64,000 nt of DNA, taken from assembly GCF_026210795.1 (NCBI RefSeq), contig NC_089447.1:3536501-3600500 (forward strand). The letters are read 5' to 3'. The notes under the pieces were generated by a model. That model was not told the DNA's origin. It made no database searches and saw nothing but the letters and a program-made list of their open reading frames with translations. The translations under genes were made by a program, and so were the position numbers. The DNA comes from Rhizophagus irregularis. Its lineage: Eukaryota; Glomeromycota; Glomeromycetes; Glomerales; Glomeraceae. Shown here piece after piece: positions 12,317 through 24,591 of the stretch (positions are counted from its first letter, which is position 1; every line of letters starts with the position of its first letter).

Positions 12317-14600
12317 TTAATTATTTCCCATAGAACTAGTAGACTGTTTATTACTTTGCAAAATTATTTGTCTCAAATCATGAATCTCTTGTTTAAGTTC
12401 TTGTATTTCGTTATTAGGAATCTCTCGTCCATGATAATAGCTCCTATCAATAACTGAAGCTGGAGCGGGTGGTTGTACTGCTTCTTGTCCAGGATAATAA
12501 TTTCTTTTAGCTTGACTATTAGTATTAGCTTGATTATCGTTAAGATTACTCCCATCTTTATTTCTATTTTTATTCCATTTGTATAAATAGGAGCCTACAA
12601 AGGATAATAAAGCACCAGCAATCAAAGATCCTATAATTGCGCCAACAATATTTGAATTATTACTTGATATATATTGTTGCGAAGAAATTGTTGGTAAAGG
12701 TGACGGTTTTGTAGGTATTGTGGGCACTGTAGGTAGTGACGATTTTACAATACTTGATGAAGGATTAAATTCATTCGTCCATATATATTCGTCGACATTA
12801 CTAATATCAAGTAATAAAATGTCATTTTCAGGTTCAGAATAAAATATTCCTATTGAAGATCATCATATATTTGTTAAGTTCATATTAATTAAAACTAAAT
12901 AGAAATAATTAAAAGCATATTTACCAAATGTTATCACCATATAATTTCCAATTACATTTGCTCTATGATTCTCTCGGGATGCTGGAGTTGATCCGGAAGT
13001 TTTCGGAATATGCCATTCAAAAGTTATCAGATTTAATTCATAAAGTGGAATTTTAGGTGCATTAGCAATATCAGCAGTTGGAATACCTCCAAAAACAATT
13101 ACTCTTTGGCCATCTAGTCCTATTAAAATAAAATTATAACTTAATTTTAAAATGCCGAATGTCTAATAATGATATTATTTAATACACACCAAGAACGGCA
13201 GTTGAACCAATTTTATTAGGAGGTATAGTTCCTGAAGTTATCTGTATTTATTAAAAGAATGAAAATGTTTGGTAGTAAAATTTTTTAAATTGTTAATTAA
13301 TAAATTTTATCAACTTACTTTCGTACTCCAAAAATCATTTATTGTGTCATATATGTAAACCTATATAAATAAATTTTTTAATATCAGTACACAAATTATT
13401 GTTTGTAAAATAAATATATATTCAAAATTATATAATTTTAATGTTTTAAAAATCTCAACGTATCAAGCTGAAGAACATTTATTGAAATTATTTTTCGATT
13501 CAAAGCAAAAAAAAAATCAACAATTTACCAGATTCATTAATGTTGATTTATCACCAATACCGCCTAATTATACAAGTAAATAAAATGATGAAGTATGAAT
13601 ATATTAATAATATTAGGATCATAAAGAACTATTAAGTTGCTTGCTTACCCATATAAATTATTTTATTATCAGGCAATAAAGTAGCAGCGCTACCTAATCC
13701 ACCTTTTGGTGCACCGATCGAACTTCCTTTTTTCCAAATTAAATTTATAGTGTCTAAAATATTAACGTTTGATACAATTCCATCCCAGAAATACATCATT
13801 CCATTATAGTTTATAATTCCTGTCTCAGCAGCAAATAAACTAATGGGAGATTGACCAGTTATTTTTGGAATACTCCATGAATTACTTTTTAGGTTAAAGG
13901 AGTAAACCAATTCAACTTTATCAACTGTGACATTTCCGATTCCTCCGCATATGAATAATGTATCATTATTTGCACCACCCCTCGCAGACGCAGCACCAAA
14001 GTGTGAAGGGACAGTATTAATGTTTGATAAATCGATCAATAATAAATTTTGAATATTAAATGAAACAGAAAAATCGATATAAAAAAAATCTTTTCCAACT
14101 TCATTAAGTAAGGACCCACCCAAAATATACAATTTATTATCAACAAGCGTTGCGGTATGTTCATCTCGTTTCTTTAGTGTATAAGGCGCATTTAGGCAAT
14201 TTATTTCAATTAATATAAATTGGAATAAAAACCATAATGTAATATAAACAAAATATTTTTGTAGCATTGCTGTAATTTTTATTTAAAAAGAGTCAAAAAT
14301 AATTTTTAATAAAAGAAAATTATAAACGAATTTGAAGGTTCATATTGTGTTTCATTCCATTTGAGTTTGTGTATTTTTAATTGTTCCGAAATTTTTTTTT
14401 TTTACTCCTTAAGGTATCCTATAATCTCATTATTAGAATTTAAAAGTAAAAAATAAAAAAATGTAATGTTGCACAATAGTTTTCACATAATAATACTAGT
14501 ATCAAATCATTATTTGATCAGAATAGGAATGAATCATGTGATAAAATGTTTCAAAAGGATTAGCTAATAATTTGCAGATGATCAAACATCCCTGGATTTG
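11930..14600. repeat. segmental duplication (partner about 3970-6730)
   Basis: The Kelch gene with its 5' and 3' flanks is present twice in the same orientation. The flanking similarity reaches about 330 bp upstream and several hundred bp downstream of the coding region. The repeated-N-lobe kinase gene lies between the copies. Confidence 0.75.
12317..14267 (-). CDS. secreted/membrane Kelch-repeat protein, copy 2 (complete)
   Basis: Exons 14267-13649, 13563-13529, 13360-13319, 13241-13190, 13119-12925 and 12849-12317 splice in frame to 491 residues. There is a signal peptide (MLQKYFVYITLWFLFQ), Kelch blades with N-K-L-Y-I-L-G-G, D-T-L-F-I-C-G-G and Q-R-V-I-V-F-G-G, a Pro/Thr/Ser-rich stalk, and one transmembrane helix (IVGAIIGSLIAGALLSFVG). 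A cytosolic tail of about 115 residues ends in a short coiled-coil-like stretch (EIQELKQEIHDLRQIILQ). Exons 3 and 4 have the same length in both copies, and the two proteins are clearly paralogous. Copy 2 keeps the C-terminal coil that copy 1 has lost, so it is the better candidate for the functional gene. Its ligand is unknown. Confidence 0.87.
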
Positions 14601-15131
14601 AAATTATGTTTGGTAAGACGGGACTGGCACCTCACTTTTGTTAACATAGGAAAAAAATTGAAGTGAAAAATTATCTACATGGTCATCAAGCACCTATATA
14701 TTATTTGAATTTAGGGAATGCTGAACATATGAGAGCTGCTTAATGATCAGCGTACGAGAGTTAATCATAATGCATGTGTCGATTGCACAATAATTATTCG
14801 ATTGTCACAGAGAGAATCAGTAAATAAATCAAGCTGTGGTACGACCAAAATTTGTGCTGACTTAAAAATTAGCACGGGGCGTCGGATCGACTTTTTTATT
14901 GGGTCAAAATTTGAAACTCATTTTTTTTTCAAATTTAGCAAATTAATTTTACATATGCTTTAAAGATATAGTGTATGTCGATCATTTTTTATATATGCGC
15001 AGTGGCAAATTTTTGTTGATCACATGAGGTTCCGAAAACCGGGTACACAGATCAACTCAATTAACGCGTCTAAAAAAAATCAAGTTTTCAACAGGTTTAT
15101 CCTATACACTAACTGACTGACATATAACAAT
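14268..15131. other. AT-rich spacer upstream of the transposase-RecQ element
   Basis: The first 330 bp match the 5' flank of Kelch copy 1. The rest is unassigned. I looked for terminal inverted repeats matching the region after 19950 and found none I could defend. Confidence 0.5.
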
Positions 15132-17667
15132 ATGACACGTAACTGGTATGACCTTATCGTCCAAAAAAACCCTTCCAAATGTCAGAGTTATCAAAGAATA
15201 AATAGAAGCAGATTTGTAGTTGACTTCTCTTTTAATTTCGAAGTATTACCACTTCATAAAGAACTGTCAGAATTTTCTATACCAAAAAACTTCTATAATG
15301 AACTTGAAAAAACTCAACAAAAAAATATGAGTGTCGGTTATATGCACTTGCATAATAATATTCTTGACGAAAGTTCTTGGGTGCCGTTACTGCCAGGTTA
15401 TGTCATATATACTTCTTTGGGCGGCTTATATTTCAAACTTTCTATTGAAAGAAATGAAGATTCTTTGCAATTTTTTTGGCAAGAATTTGGGAAAGACTTC
15501 ACATTTACTAGCTGTAAAGCTCAAGGCCGGGAAACACTAGGATTTTATCTCATGATAAAACAATATAATATAAAAAATATTTCAGTTGTTTCAGCTTTAG
15601 GATTTAATGAACCTACAATTGTAACGATGTTACAAAATACAGTTCATAAGATTTTTTCCCATCGTTTTTGTCAAAATTCAAATTTTCAATCGCCTTTAAC
15701 AACCATTTTAAAAGAAGAGACTTTGGTTCGTAATCTTAAACGAAAAAGTGTTGAACTTGAGCAACTTTGTGAAAAAGATTCAGTTATTCATGGAATTAAA
15801 TTGGAAGAAGATGGAAAAAACCTTTCTCCAAAGTTTACACAGGCTCTTATGGTAATGCACGAAAAATACAAATCAACATGTTATAATGCTAATCGCAGTA
15901 TCAAACGGCTAAAAACTAAAATTGATCAACTCAACCGTGAAAATTTTGATTTGGATAGTGAAATTGATTTAAATGAAAAATCTGAAAGAATAAAAAAGGC
16001 AGTAAATAAAATTTTAGATGAGAAGAAATTGGGATCAACGATATTAGTTAGTACAGAACAATATCTTTCTTTAGTACTTTCGCATCCTTGTAGTCATTGT
16101 TGTAATACCGATTTTCAAAAAAAGTCATATCATGTATCTTGCGCTGGATTTAATGTTGCAATTGATTTAGATTGCCAACTATGTGGTACAATAGATTCGT
16201 ACTCAAATCAATCTAAAGGAACCAATTTTTCACATCTAGTTGCGGCATCAACTTTGGCAGGTGGAATGAATCATTATGCTATGCAAGCTGCATTAGCAGT
16301 TATGGGTATTACTGCTCAGAGTTGTAAAAGTTCTTATCATCAATATCAATCTCGGATGTTTCCTGCCCTTATATTAAAAGCTGAAGAGTCTACTAAACAA
16401 GCGTTAAAAGCTGCTATAACCCATACTTTAACAGAGGGGAAAAAAGCTTTAACTATTGGATTTGACTGTTCTTGGTCCCACTCTCGTAATGCAAAACAAG
16501 CAAGTGGAGAATTTATTTATTTAGAGGAGCTTGAAGGTAAATTCATATAAATAAAATTTGATTATTTATCAATTTAATTAATTTTATTTCTATTTATATA
16601 AGGTTACGGACACAAAGCCGTTGTTGCTTTTCATGTAGTAGAAAAATCTCGTATAACCACTAAAAAAGGAAAAGATGGAACTTCTGAAGAAAAAGTTGTA
16701 ATACATCAAGGCAATTTTGATGCCAGTTCTCGCCAGATGGAGCATGCAATTTTAATTGCACTTTTGGAACAAATAATTCCAATATTAGAAGAATCTGATC
16801 TTTTACTTGAAGTTTGCATTGATGGAGATTTGGATTCCAATAAAACTTTAGCCAACGTTCCTATTGTGTCAGAAATTTATGCGGACCTCAAGCATGCAAG
16901 CAAAAATATCCGAAAAAATTTATTTTAGTAGTTATTTTATTTATTTTTAATTTGTTAAAAGTAATAATATTGATATTTTACATACTTTATATTGTTTCGC
17001 AATAGTAAAAAAACAATATGCACGTTATCACAATTTTGAACAACATATTATGAGATACTTTAATGGATGTGTGTTTACCGCTGGCTTGCGAAAAAAAAAT
17101 AATGATCCAAATGCACCAACAAATGAAGAATTGCGTTACATTCAAGTAGAAGGCTTAATCCAACATCTTCTTAATAATCATGATCTTTGCTGGAAAGAAG
17201 TTTGTTGGTATAAGGAGAACGAAGAATTACAACTGCAAGCTCCAACATTACAATCTTTTACAAAAACAGAGATTGAAGGATTCTGACAAATGCTTTTGAC
17301 AATTTTTAAACTTCCTATACAGCAGAGTCTTGTTACTCATTACCGAACAGCTTATAATGAGGCTTTTAATAGAAAAATCTTACGATTTACTGATAAAAGG
17401 ATTGATTTTTGGGCTTCTTACAAGGCACGGCATGCTTTAGCTGTTATAGATAATAACGAAGGGCTTGACTGTATGATGGAGGGTGTACGCGAAGCTGCAA
17501 AAGTGAATAAATTCAGTGTAAATGATCAATATAATATAAGCAAGTTGACTAGAGAACGTCAAAGTCAAATGAATTGTAATCGAAATGCTATAGATAAACG
17601 AAATCAAGAACTTGCTAAAAATTATGCTAATGATCGGCAAGAACTACAAGGATTTGATTTTAGCCAG
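15132..17667 (+). pseudogene. DDE-type transposase half of a transposase-RecQ fusion
   Basis: Exon 1 (15132-16536) has a basic N-terminus, a helical stretch, then a zinc-ribbon-like region (HPCSHCCNTDF ... DCQLCG) and a helical domain. It ends with GFDCSWSHSRNAKQASG, whose Asp is the likely first catalytic acid. Exon 2 (from 16603) continues G-Y-G-H-K-A-V-V-A-F and contains CIDGDLDSNKT, the likely second acid, and YADLKHASKNIRKN. Exon 3 (17006-17667) includes YNEAFNRKILRF and FWASYKARHALAV. The layout suggests a Mutator-like RNase H-fold transposase; the family is inferred, not proven. Lesions: I find no canonical donor near 16920 that keeps frame, and an in-frame TGA lies at 17284-17286 (after TEIEGF). 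Exon 3 joins the helicase exon in frame (GFDFSQ to ELIPYK) through a weak GTTGGC donor. Confidence 0.7.
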
Positions 17668-17731
17668 GTTGGCTAAAGTCTATTTAATTGTAATTTTTCT
17701 ATTTTTTAATATAATACGCTTTTGTATACAG

Positions 17732-19946
17732 GAACTGATTCCTTACAAGTACAAAGCAGAGAAAAGAATACGTTCAAATTCATTCTATCCTTCATTTGCG
17801 AAATTAATTCCAGATTTTGATGTAATTATCAAGTGCCAAGGATGTTCTGCATTTCGAAAGAAAACTGTATCTGGTTTATGTTCTTTGTGCTCCTTTTATA
17901 TCTCAGCAGGTTGGTGGGATTGCTTGTTGAATAAAAATTATACTCCTAGCAGTGAGAAAAATATTTTGGATTTGAAGGAATTAATAAAATTAGCCACAAA
18001 AAAAATATTTGGATTCGATCATTTGCGTGAAGGACAGCTTGAAGCTATAGAGGCATACTTAAATGGCAAAGATACACTTGTATCAATCAAAACAGGAGGA
18101 GGAAAGACATTATGTTATGTCATTTGTGCGCTAATTTTTGAAGGAATAACAATAGTTATTAGCCCGTTAAAAGCTTTGATAGAAGACCAAAAAGTAAGTT
18201 ATTATTTGTCAGTTGCAATTATTAATTTTTACTTACATGGTTACATTTGTTTAATTTTAATAGCGAGAATTAATACAACTCGGTATACCCTGCGCATCAA
18301 TTTATGCAAATACAATACAAGGAAGAAGTGAACAAGAGAAAATATTTGAAGAAATTGCCCTTGGGTTTACGAAAATATTATTTATCACTCCCAAGAAACT
18401 TTGTTTAAATAGGGAATTTCAAAATTTTATTAGTAACATGTATGATAAGGCAAAAGTGCGCTTCGTGATTGATGAAGCTCACTGTATATTAAATTATAGT
18501 AATTTTAGGTAAGCTACTTACGAAGAATATCTTGTTAGTTCGAAGTAATAATCTAATATTTTATTTTTAATAGAGAATCGTGGAAAAATTTAGGAATATT
18601 AAAAAAAAATTGGTCAACAGTTCCTATCATGCTATTGACTGCTACATGCACTTATAAAGATGCTCAAGATATCCGCACATCTCTTGAAATACAATCAACA
18701 AATTTTGCTATGATTCGAGGTTCTTCTTTTGAGCGCAAAGAAATAACTATAGAGGTTTATAAAAGAAGAGATAATCGTGAAAATTTTTCAAATGATCTTA
18801 TAAATTTAATTAAAAATCACGAAAATGGTAGAATAATTATTTACTGCGCAACACAATCAGGATGTGATGATCTCTTTGCAACTTTGCAACCACTATTACC
18901 AGATAAAAGTTTAGGTGTATATCATGGAGGAATAGGTGATGAACAACGTCAAATTATTATATCGCATTGGAAAGATGGAAAAATTCAAATAATGATTGGG
19001 ACAAATGCGTTTGGCATGGGTGTTAATTCTTCCGATGTTTACCTAGTAATACATTGTGTAGCTCCTTTAAACATGAGTGAGTAATTATGTTATAATCATC
19101 TTTACACATCTTCTCAACATATTTTTTTGTTTGTATATAGCAAATTTGATACAGGAAATTGGACGAGCAGGGCGTAATGGTAATGAAGCTAAAAGTGTGA
19201 TATTTTATTCAATAAAGAAAGACTTTAGAACAAATTTTGGAATTTTGTCTGAAAATCGGGAAACGTGAGTCATTTAATAAATTTGTAATAAAGAATTACA
19301 AAGAAAATTAAACTGAAATCTTATTAATTGTATTTTAAATAGTTGTTTTAATGTTCAAAATATGACTGATCAAGAACGTGAACGAAAACATTACCTTGAT
19401 ATCAGTGTACACAAGATACACGAAGTTCTTTTATTTTGCCGAAACCAATATGAATGCCGAAGTCAAATAATTAATCGCTATTATCTTTGGAATGGAGATA
19501 ATGTTTCTTCACCTTGTTTAAAATGTGATAATTGTAGAAATCGGATTAAAGAACAGCCTACTTATGAAAATTGTGTAGAGGATATTCTTCATTTGTTGGA
19601 CACTGTTGAAGAAATAAATGATGGTGGTAATTATGAAATTATTGAAGATGATATAGTAGAAGTTTTTTGTAAATCAAATACAAAAAAAATCTGAGAATCA
19701 GGCATGACTGAGTTGAAAGTGTATAAAAGCGGTAGAAAACCAAAATTTGGAAAACCGAAAGAATTGACAAGCTATATGCTTGCAGATTTGGTAGTGCGTG
19801 GTTATATAGAACAAAAAATATCACTTTACTATTCTTCACCAAATGCACAAACCTTGTCAATGAGTATGTTCATAATTGGACTCAAAGAAGGAGCAAAGGA
19901 AAGAGCTATTGTGGATTCGTGGTATTATTGGACGCGTAAAAAGTAA
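17732..19946 (+). pseudogene. RecQ-family DNA helicase half of the fusion
   Basis: Five exons: 17732-18193, 18264-18508, 18574-19076, 19141-19264 and 19343-19946, all phase-consistent. A Cys-rich lead-in (C-x2-C...C-x2-C) precedes the helicase core. Core motifs are FDHLREGQLEAIEA (motif 0), SIKTGGGKTLCY (Walker A), SPLKALIEDQ, VIDEAHC (DEAH box), LLTATCT, GRIIIYC, VYHGGIGDEQRQ, MIGTNAFGMGVN and QEIGRAGRNG (motif VI). A RecQ zinc subdomain follows (C-R-N-Q-Y-E-C-R ... C-L-K-C-D-N-C). An in-frame TGA at 19692-19694 is followed by about 80 further codons in the same frame that look like the winged-helix region (VVRGYIEQKISLYY). A 3'-5' helicase would be expected if intact. The in-frame stop and the joined transposase suggest a decaying mobile element. 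Confidence 0.8.
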
Positions 19947-21287
19947 AATGTTTATAATAAATATTTTAAAATAATTTTGTACAATAAAATTCTTCCTTTA
20001 GAATATTTTGACTTTTTTATTAGCTAAATACATACGAATATATTTGAAATTGTAACGCTTTCAACAAAAAAAACTAAGGTGTTACATGTTCTTTTAATGA
20101 GTCGACGCCAGTAACTGGGAAGCCAGTAAAAGTCCTGTTTGCCCATTCGCAAAAAAAAAGCCCATTCGCAACTTCATACGAAGGTTTTTGAAAAAGGTCA
20201 TTAAGTAATAATGATTTTTTAAATCAAAAAAACATTCTCCCAGTTCGTGGCTTTCTAACCATACAAGTTTTATCCTTCTATGTTAAGTATTACAAAAGTT
20301 TATATTACACAGAAAATTAGCAATACGATTTGCCACACTGATTTATAATAAATTATCACGTGATTTTCTATATCTTTAAATTACTTTTTTTATAATAACA
20401 TTAATAATTTTTGTATTAAATTATTTGGATTTATTAATTTATCATAAAAAGTCATGTACACACGTAATGTATTTTATTAAATTTTTTAACACCACTTTTT
20501 ATCAAATTAATTTACTTAAAAAATAATTAAATACGTAAACCGGATTCTTTATTTTCCATAAAAAAAATTGGGCTCCTTAATTTTTGTTTTTAAGGATCGG
20601 TTCTTTAAATTTTTCTTTTTAATAAAAATTGGATTCTTTAGAGTTTCTTTAATTTCTTTTTTAATAAACTATTTTTTTTTTTTCGATAAATTTATCTGTT
20701 CATATTTTTACATGTCAAAATAAATCGAATAATCGATTTGATAAAAATTTTATGAATGCGATAAAATATAAATATAGCGAAAACACTGAAAATCGGTAAA
20801 TCCTCAATTTTAATTCGTAGCGCGGAAATATTAACTGTTAAGATTATTCATCACATGATGAAATTATGTGAAAAATGATGTGTCATCATAATGATGGAAA
20901 GTCATGAGAAGTTATGCATGCTGATCATGCTTTCCTGCATAATCGAAGTTTAGAAGTTATTTTTTTCTTTTTCTTTTCCTTTTTGTATTTATTTTTCCGT
21001 TTATCATGTTGTTTGGGTCTGCATTAGATAAGTTTTTATTGGTGGAATGTACCAGGGCGTTCTTTGTACCTGTGTATTTTGAATTAATAAAGTACAAAAA
21101 AAAACCAAATAGGGATAAACATGCATGCATTTTTGCACTACAACCGAATTTTCCGTAGTACTAAGGCGAATTCACCGACAGAAAAAGAAAATTCTATATT
21201 CTATTCAGAGGTTCATTATATAAAAATTTTTGAAAAACTATAAATTTGTTGAATTTTCTATACTTGCTTATACTGTAATATTATAAA
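19947..21287. other. AT-rich intergenic DNA
   Basis: No supportable gene. A 12-base GCCCATTCGCAA motif occurs twice (about 20139 and 20160). No matching inverted end of the preceding element was found. Confidence 0.5.
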
Positions 21288-23750
21288 ATGGAACTTGTAA
21301 AATTAAATTATGAAAATTCTTTTGATCCAACACCAAAACTAAAATCTAGTCCCGTACCAATTTTTTTTGTTTCTTTTAATATGAATAATATAAATTGTTT
21401 TCATTGTGGAGAACAATACACAGAAACGAATATTTTGTTTCAAATGTATTGTAAAAATTGTTTATCGTGTTATTTAACTAATATAACCGATAATGAAATA
21501 TACTTGGACGTACACTTATTCACAAAGGACTTGGAATGTAATGAACATGAAATAAGTAAAACAAAAGTACCCCGAAATATTCAAGAATGCTGTAGAAATT
21601 GTTTGACAATATCATATTTTAATCAAATAATCGGCAATATTAGGTTTTGTTTTCAAGTGATTGAAAGTGAAAAATATTGTAAACTATGTGGAAAATTATT
21701 ATATCAAGGAACAGATTTCTGTATTATGAAGGAATTTAAATTGTGTTCAGATTGTTATCTAATTTCTTCTGGATGTATAGAATCAACCTTAACTAAAAAA
21801 CTTATTTCAATTATTTATTTACCATGGTGGGAAAATAGTTCTGATTGTTATTGTAATTAACTACTAGTATTTACATCAAACTGTCAAAAGTATTGTAAGC
21901 ATTGTTTCATATTTTTTATTGGATGTAGATATTGTTTAACGACAAATATTATTTTTGGAATTACAAATCAATCACAATGTAAAAAATGCAAGAGAGTATC
22001 AACTATTATACTAGATAGCAAAAAGATTATTAGTATTAACTGTGGGAATAGTGTTTTAGATGATTTTCTTGTTAGTATAAGATCATATCAATCGGAAATA
22101 GCTAAATTTACTGACGCTATAAAAAATATTGGTAAATATTTCGTTCCAAACAAAATATGTTATGATAATTTAAAACGCGGACAATCAGGGAATTTAATGA
22201 AATATATACCATATTCTCAATTTACGAATGTAAAAAAAATAGCAGAAGGAGGATTTAGTATCGTATATCAAGCAACTTTGTTATATGGTATAAAATATCA
22301 TTTTGAGGTTGAAAAGGAACATAAAAATACTTTCATTTTAAAAAGATTTAAAAATTCTCAATATGCTAAAGAATATTTTTTAAGAGAGGTAAATACTTAA
22401 TTATTAAAAATTTGTATTTTATTTTGTAAATATTTTAAATTTTAATCTTGAAATTTATAGTTAAAGACGAATCATCATACTTATACAGATTATGGCAGAG
22501 TTTCTGAACCTAATATGGTGATTAAAACTTATGGTTTTACAAAAGATCCTCGATTAGATAGTTTAGATAATTATTTATTAGTTATGGAATATGCTCCAAG
22601 TGGAGATTTATATAAGTATCTACAAAATAACTTTACAGAAATTGATTGGAGAAAAAAAGCATTTATTATATATTTTACTATAAATGGGTATTTAAATTTT
22701 AAACATATTGGCAAATGATTGATTTATAATACAAATTTATTAATTTTTATTATTTTAGGCTTCGGGAGATTCATAATAATGGATTCATACATCGAGATTT
22801 ACACAGTGGAAATTTGTTGATACGACGTGATTTGCGCGATGATTTATGCCAATGTAAAATCGGAGATCTAGGACTATCACAACCTGTAAATGATACCTTA
22901 TTGAATAATGAAATTTATGGAGTGATACCTTATATTGCACCAGAAATATTTATGGGGTCTGCATTTTCTAAAGAATCTGATATTTATAGTCTGGGTATGA
23001 TTATGTGGGAACTTACAACGGGTTGTAAGCCTTTTGCTAATGTTGAACATGGTATTGATCTAATTATCAAAATTATTGATGGTGCACGACCTGAAATTAC
23101 AGAAGATACACCAGCATGTTATGCTAATTTAATGAAAAGTTGTTGGGACCCTGATCCCAAAAAAAGACCTTCTATAAGTGTCATTGAGAGTATTTGTTGT
23201 AGATGGTATTATCGATTTAACGATGATCAATTTGATCAAGCTGAATTAAAAAGGAAAAAGTTAATAGATTCAAAGAAGCTTGGACCTAAGTTTAGTGAAA
23301 AGCCTCATCCAAAAGCTATTTATACAAGTAGATTATTAAGTTCTTACATTTCTAAATGTTCATCTATGTTTTCTAAATGTTCATCTATCAATTTTTCATC
23401 AAATGGTATGTACTATGCTATTTTAATAAAAGTCATCTTTGATAGATAAATTAAATTTCTTTTTTATAGATTACAATTCAAACGAATTAGAATTTGATAT
23501 AGACATTAAAAGGTATTTTAAAATTAAAAATATTTGATAAGTAATTTATAATTTAAATCCAACAACGAAATCTTCAACAAAATACAATTTTATATTAGTA
23601 GTAGACTTGACTCACTTGGAACTAAGCGAAACATTGAAGAATTAAATATTAATTCTTGTGAAAATAATGGTAAATATTTTATTTGATTAAAATGTTATCA
23701 AGATTTATTTATATCTAAATTATTTTATTTTTTTAATTTAACTAGAGTAA
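21288..23750 (+). pseudogene. TKL-type protein kinase with Cys-rich N-terminus, interrupted by one stop
   Basis: Exons 21288-22388, 22461-22687, 22759-23405, 23470-23512, 23599-23669 and 23746-23750 splice in frame. The N-terminal half carries many C-x2-C pairs (CFHCGEQ, YCKNC, CCRNC, CKLCG, LCSDC, CKKCKR) and is probably zinc-binding. The kinase domain has IAEGGFSIVYQA, FILKRF (beta3 Lys), VMEYAPSGDLYKYL, FIHRDLHSGNLL, GDLGLSQ (DFG position), IAPEIF and DIYSLGMIMWEL. The final exon supplies only two bases and TAA. One in-frame TAA at 21858-21860, after DCYCN, interrupts an otherwise open frame that continues for 170 codons to the kinase domain. It could be a CAA-to-TAA change. Either the gene is dead, or translation starts downstream (for example Met at 22197). 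Confidence 0.75.
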
Positions 23751-23829
23751 CTTGGTAATTATTAGTGAGTTATAATCATTATACTGTCAGATTGACTCGA
23801 AAATTTTGGGTCGGGTCATCAAACGTTTT

Positions 23830-24105
23830 TATAATTAAATATAAAAAAAATTGATTTTTTTATTAAAAACGTCAGACTTGACGTTTTTGTAATTAAAAAA
23901 ACAAAAAAATGACTTTTTTAGTTAAAAAGCGTCAGGCTTGACGTTTTTGTAATTAAAAAATCAAAAAAAATGACTTTTTCAGTTAAAAAGCGTCAGGCTT
24001 GACGTTTTTGTAATTAAAAAATCAAAAAAATGACTTTTTCAGTTAAAAAACGTCAGACTTGACGTTTTTGTAATTAAAAAATCAAAAAAAAATGACTTTT
24101 TAAAA
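23830..24105. repeat. CGTCA palindromic satellite, short array
   Basis: About four to five head-to-tail copies of a roughly 60-bp unit. The core is AAAACGTCA-GACT (or GGCT)-TGACGTTTT, followed by GTAATTAAAAAATC and an A-rich spacer ending TGACTTTTT. The core is an inverted repeat. The same unit forms the long array at 27.7-29.2 kb. Confidence 0.9.
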
Positions 24106-24583
24106 CACTAAAAGATTTGTTGGTTGCCGATCGTACTAAAATAGAAAAGCTTGATTTGAAATGTATTTATATAATCAGCAAATCAATACCAAAGATGGGG
24201 GATCAGCATCTTAAAATGGAAATCACTCAAAAACTAATCTTATGTTAACGTTAAGTTAACGTTAACCTATCATGACATGTCAATCATTTCAAGTCATAAC
24301 AATAACGTGACGCGCCACCCACCCACCCATAGGGTGATATTGCACTTATATAGAATGATCTTTCTTGCTTAAAAATTATGGGATAAAATTTTTAGCAAAT
24401 CATGTGAAAACTGAATAATTTTTTTGTTAGCCAAAAATGATCAACAACCGGATGACAAATTTTAATAAACAATTTGTTTGTATTACTTATTTAAATATAG
24501 ATACATTTTTTTTTTTTATTTTGAACCAAAAAATAAACAATAATCAAATGGTAAATTTTCATTATCGTCGTCATTACATTATC
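24106..24583. other. AT-rich DNA with a diverged repeat shared with 26741-27310
   Basis: No gene. A segment containing AATGATCAACAACCGGAT, TTTGAACCAAAAAATAAAC and AATGGTAAATTTTCATTATC recurs to the right of the hAT-like element. This host repeat was therefore already present when the element inserted. Confidence 0.6.
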
Positions 24584-24591
24584 GTTATAAT
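24584..24591. repeat. left target-site duplication GTTATAAT
   Basis: Identical in sequence and orientation to 26733-26740 on the other side of the hAT-like element. Confidence 0.8.

Noticed and set aside
17612-18331. Start of the RecQ gene at the Met at 17612
   Set aside because: That frame starts inside the preceding transposase exon, in another frame and across an intron. The acceptor at 17730-17731 gives an in-phase junction.
14268-20350. Terminal inverted repeats for the transposase-RecQ element
   Set aside because: Words such as CGTCGGATCGACT (14880) and GAGTCGACGCC (20099) looked suggestive but do not align over a useful length or give a target duplication.
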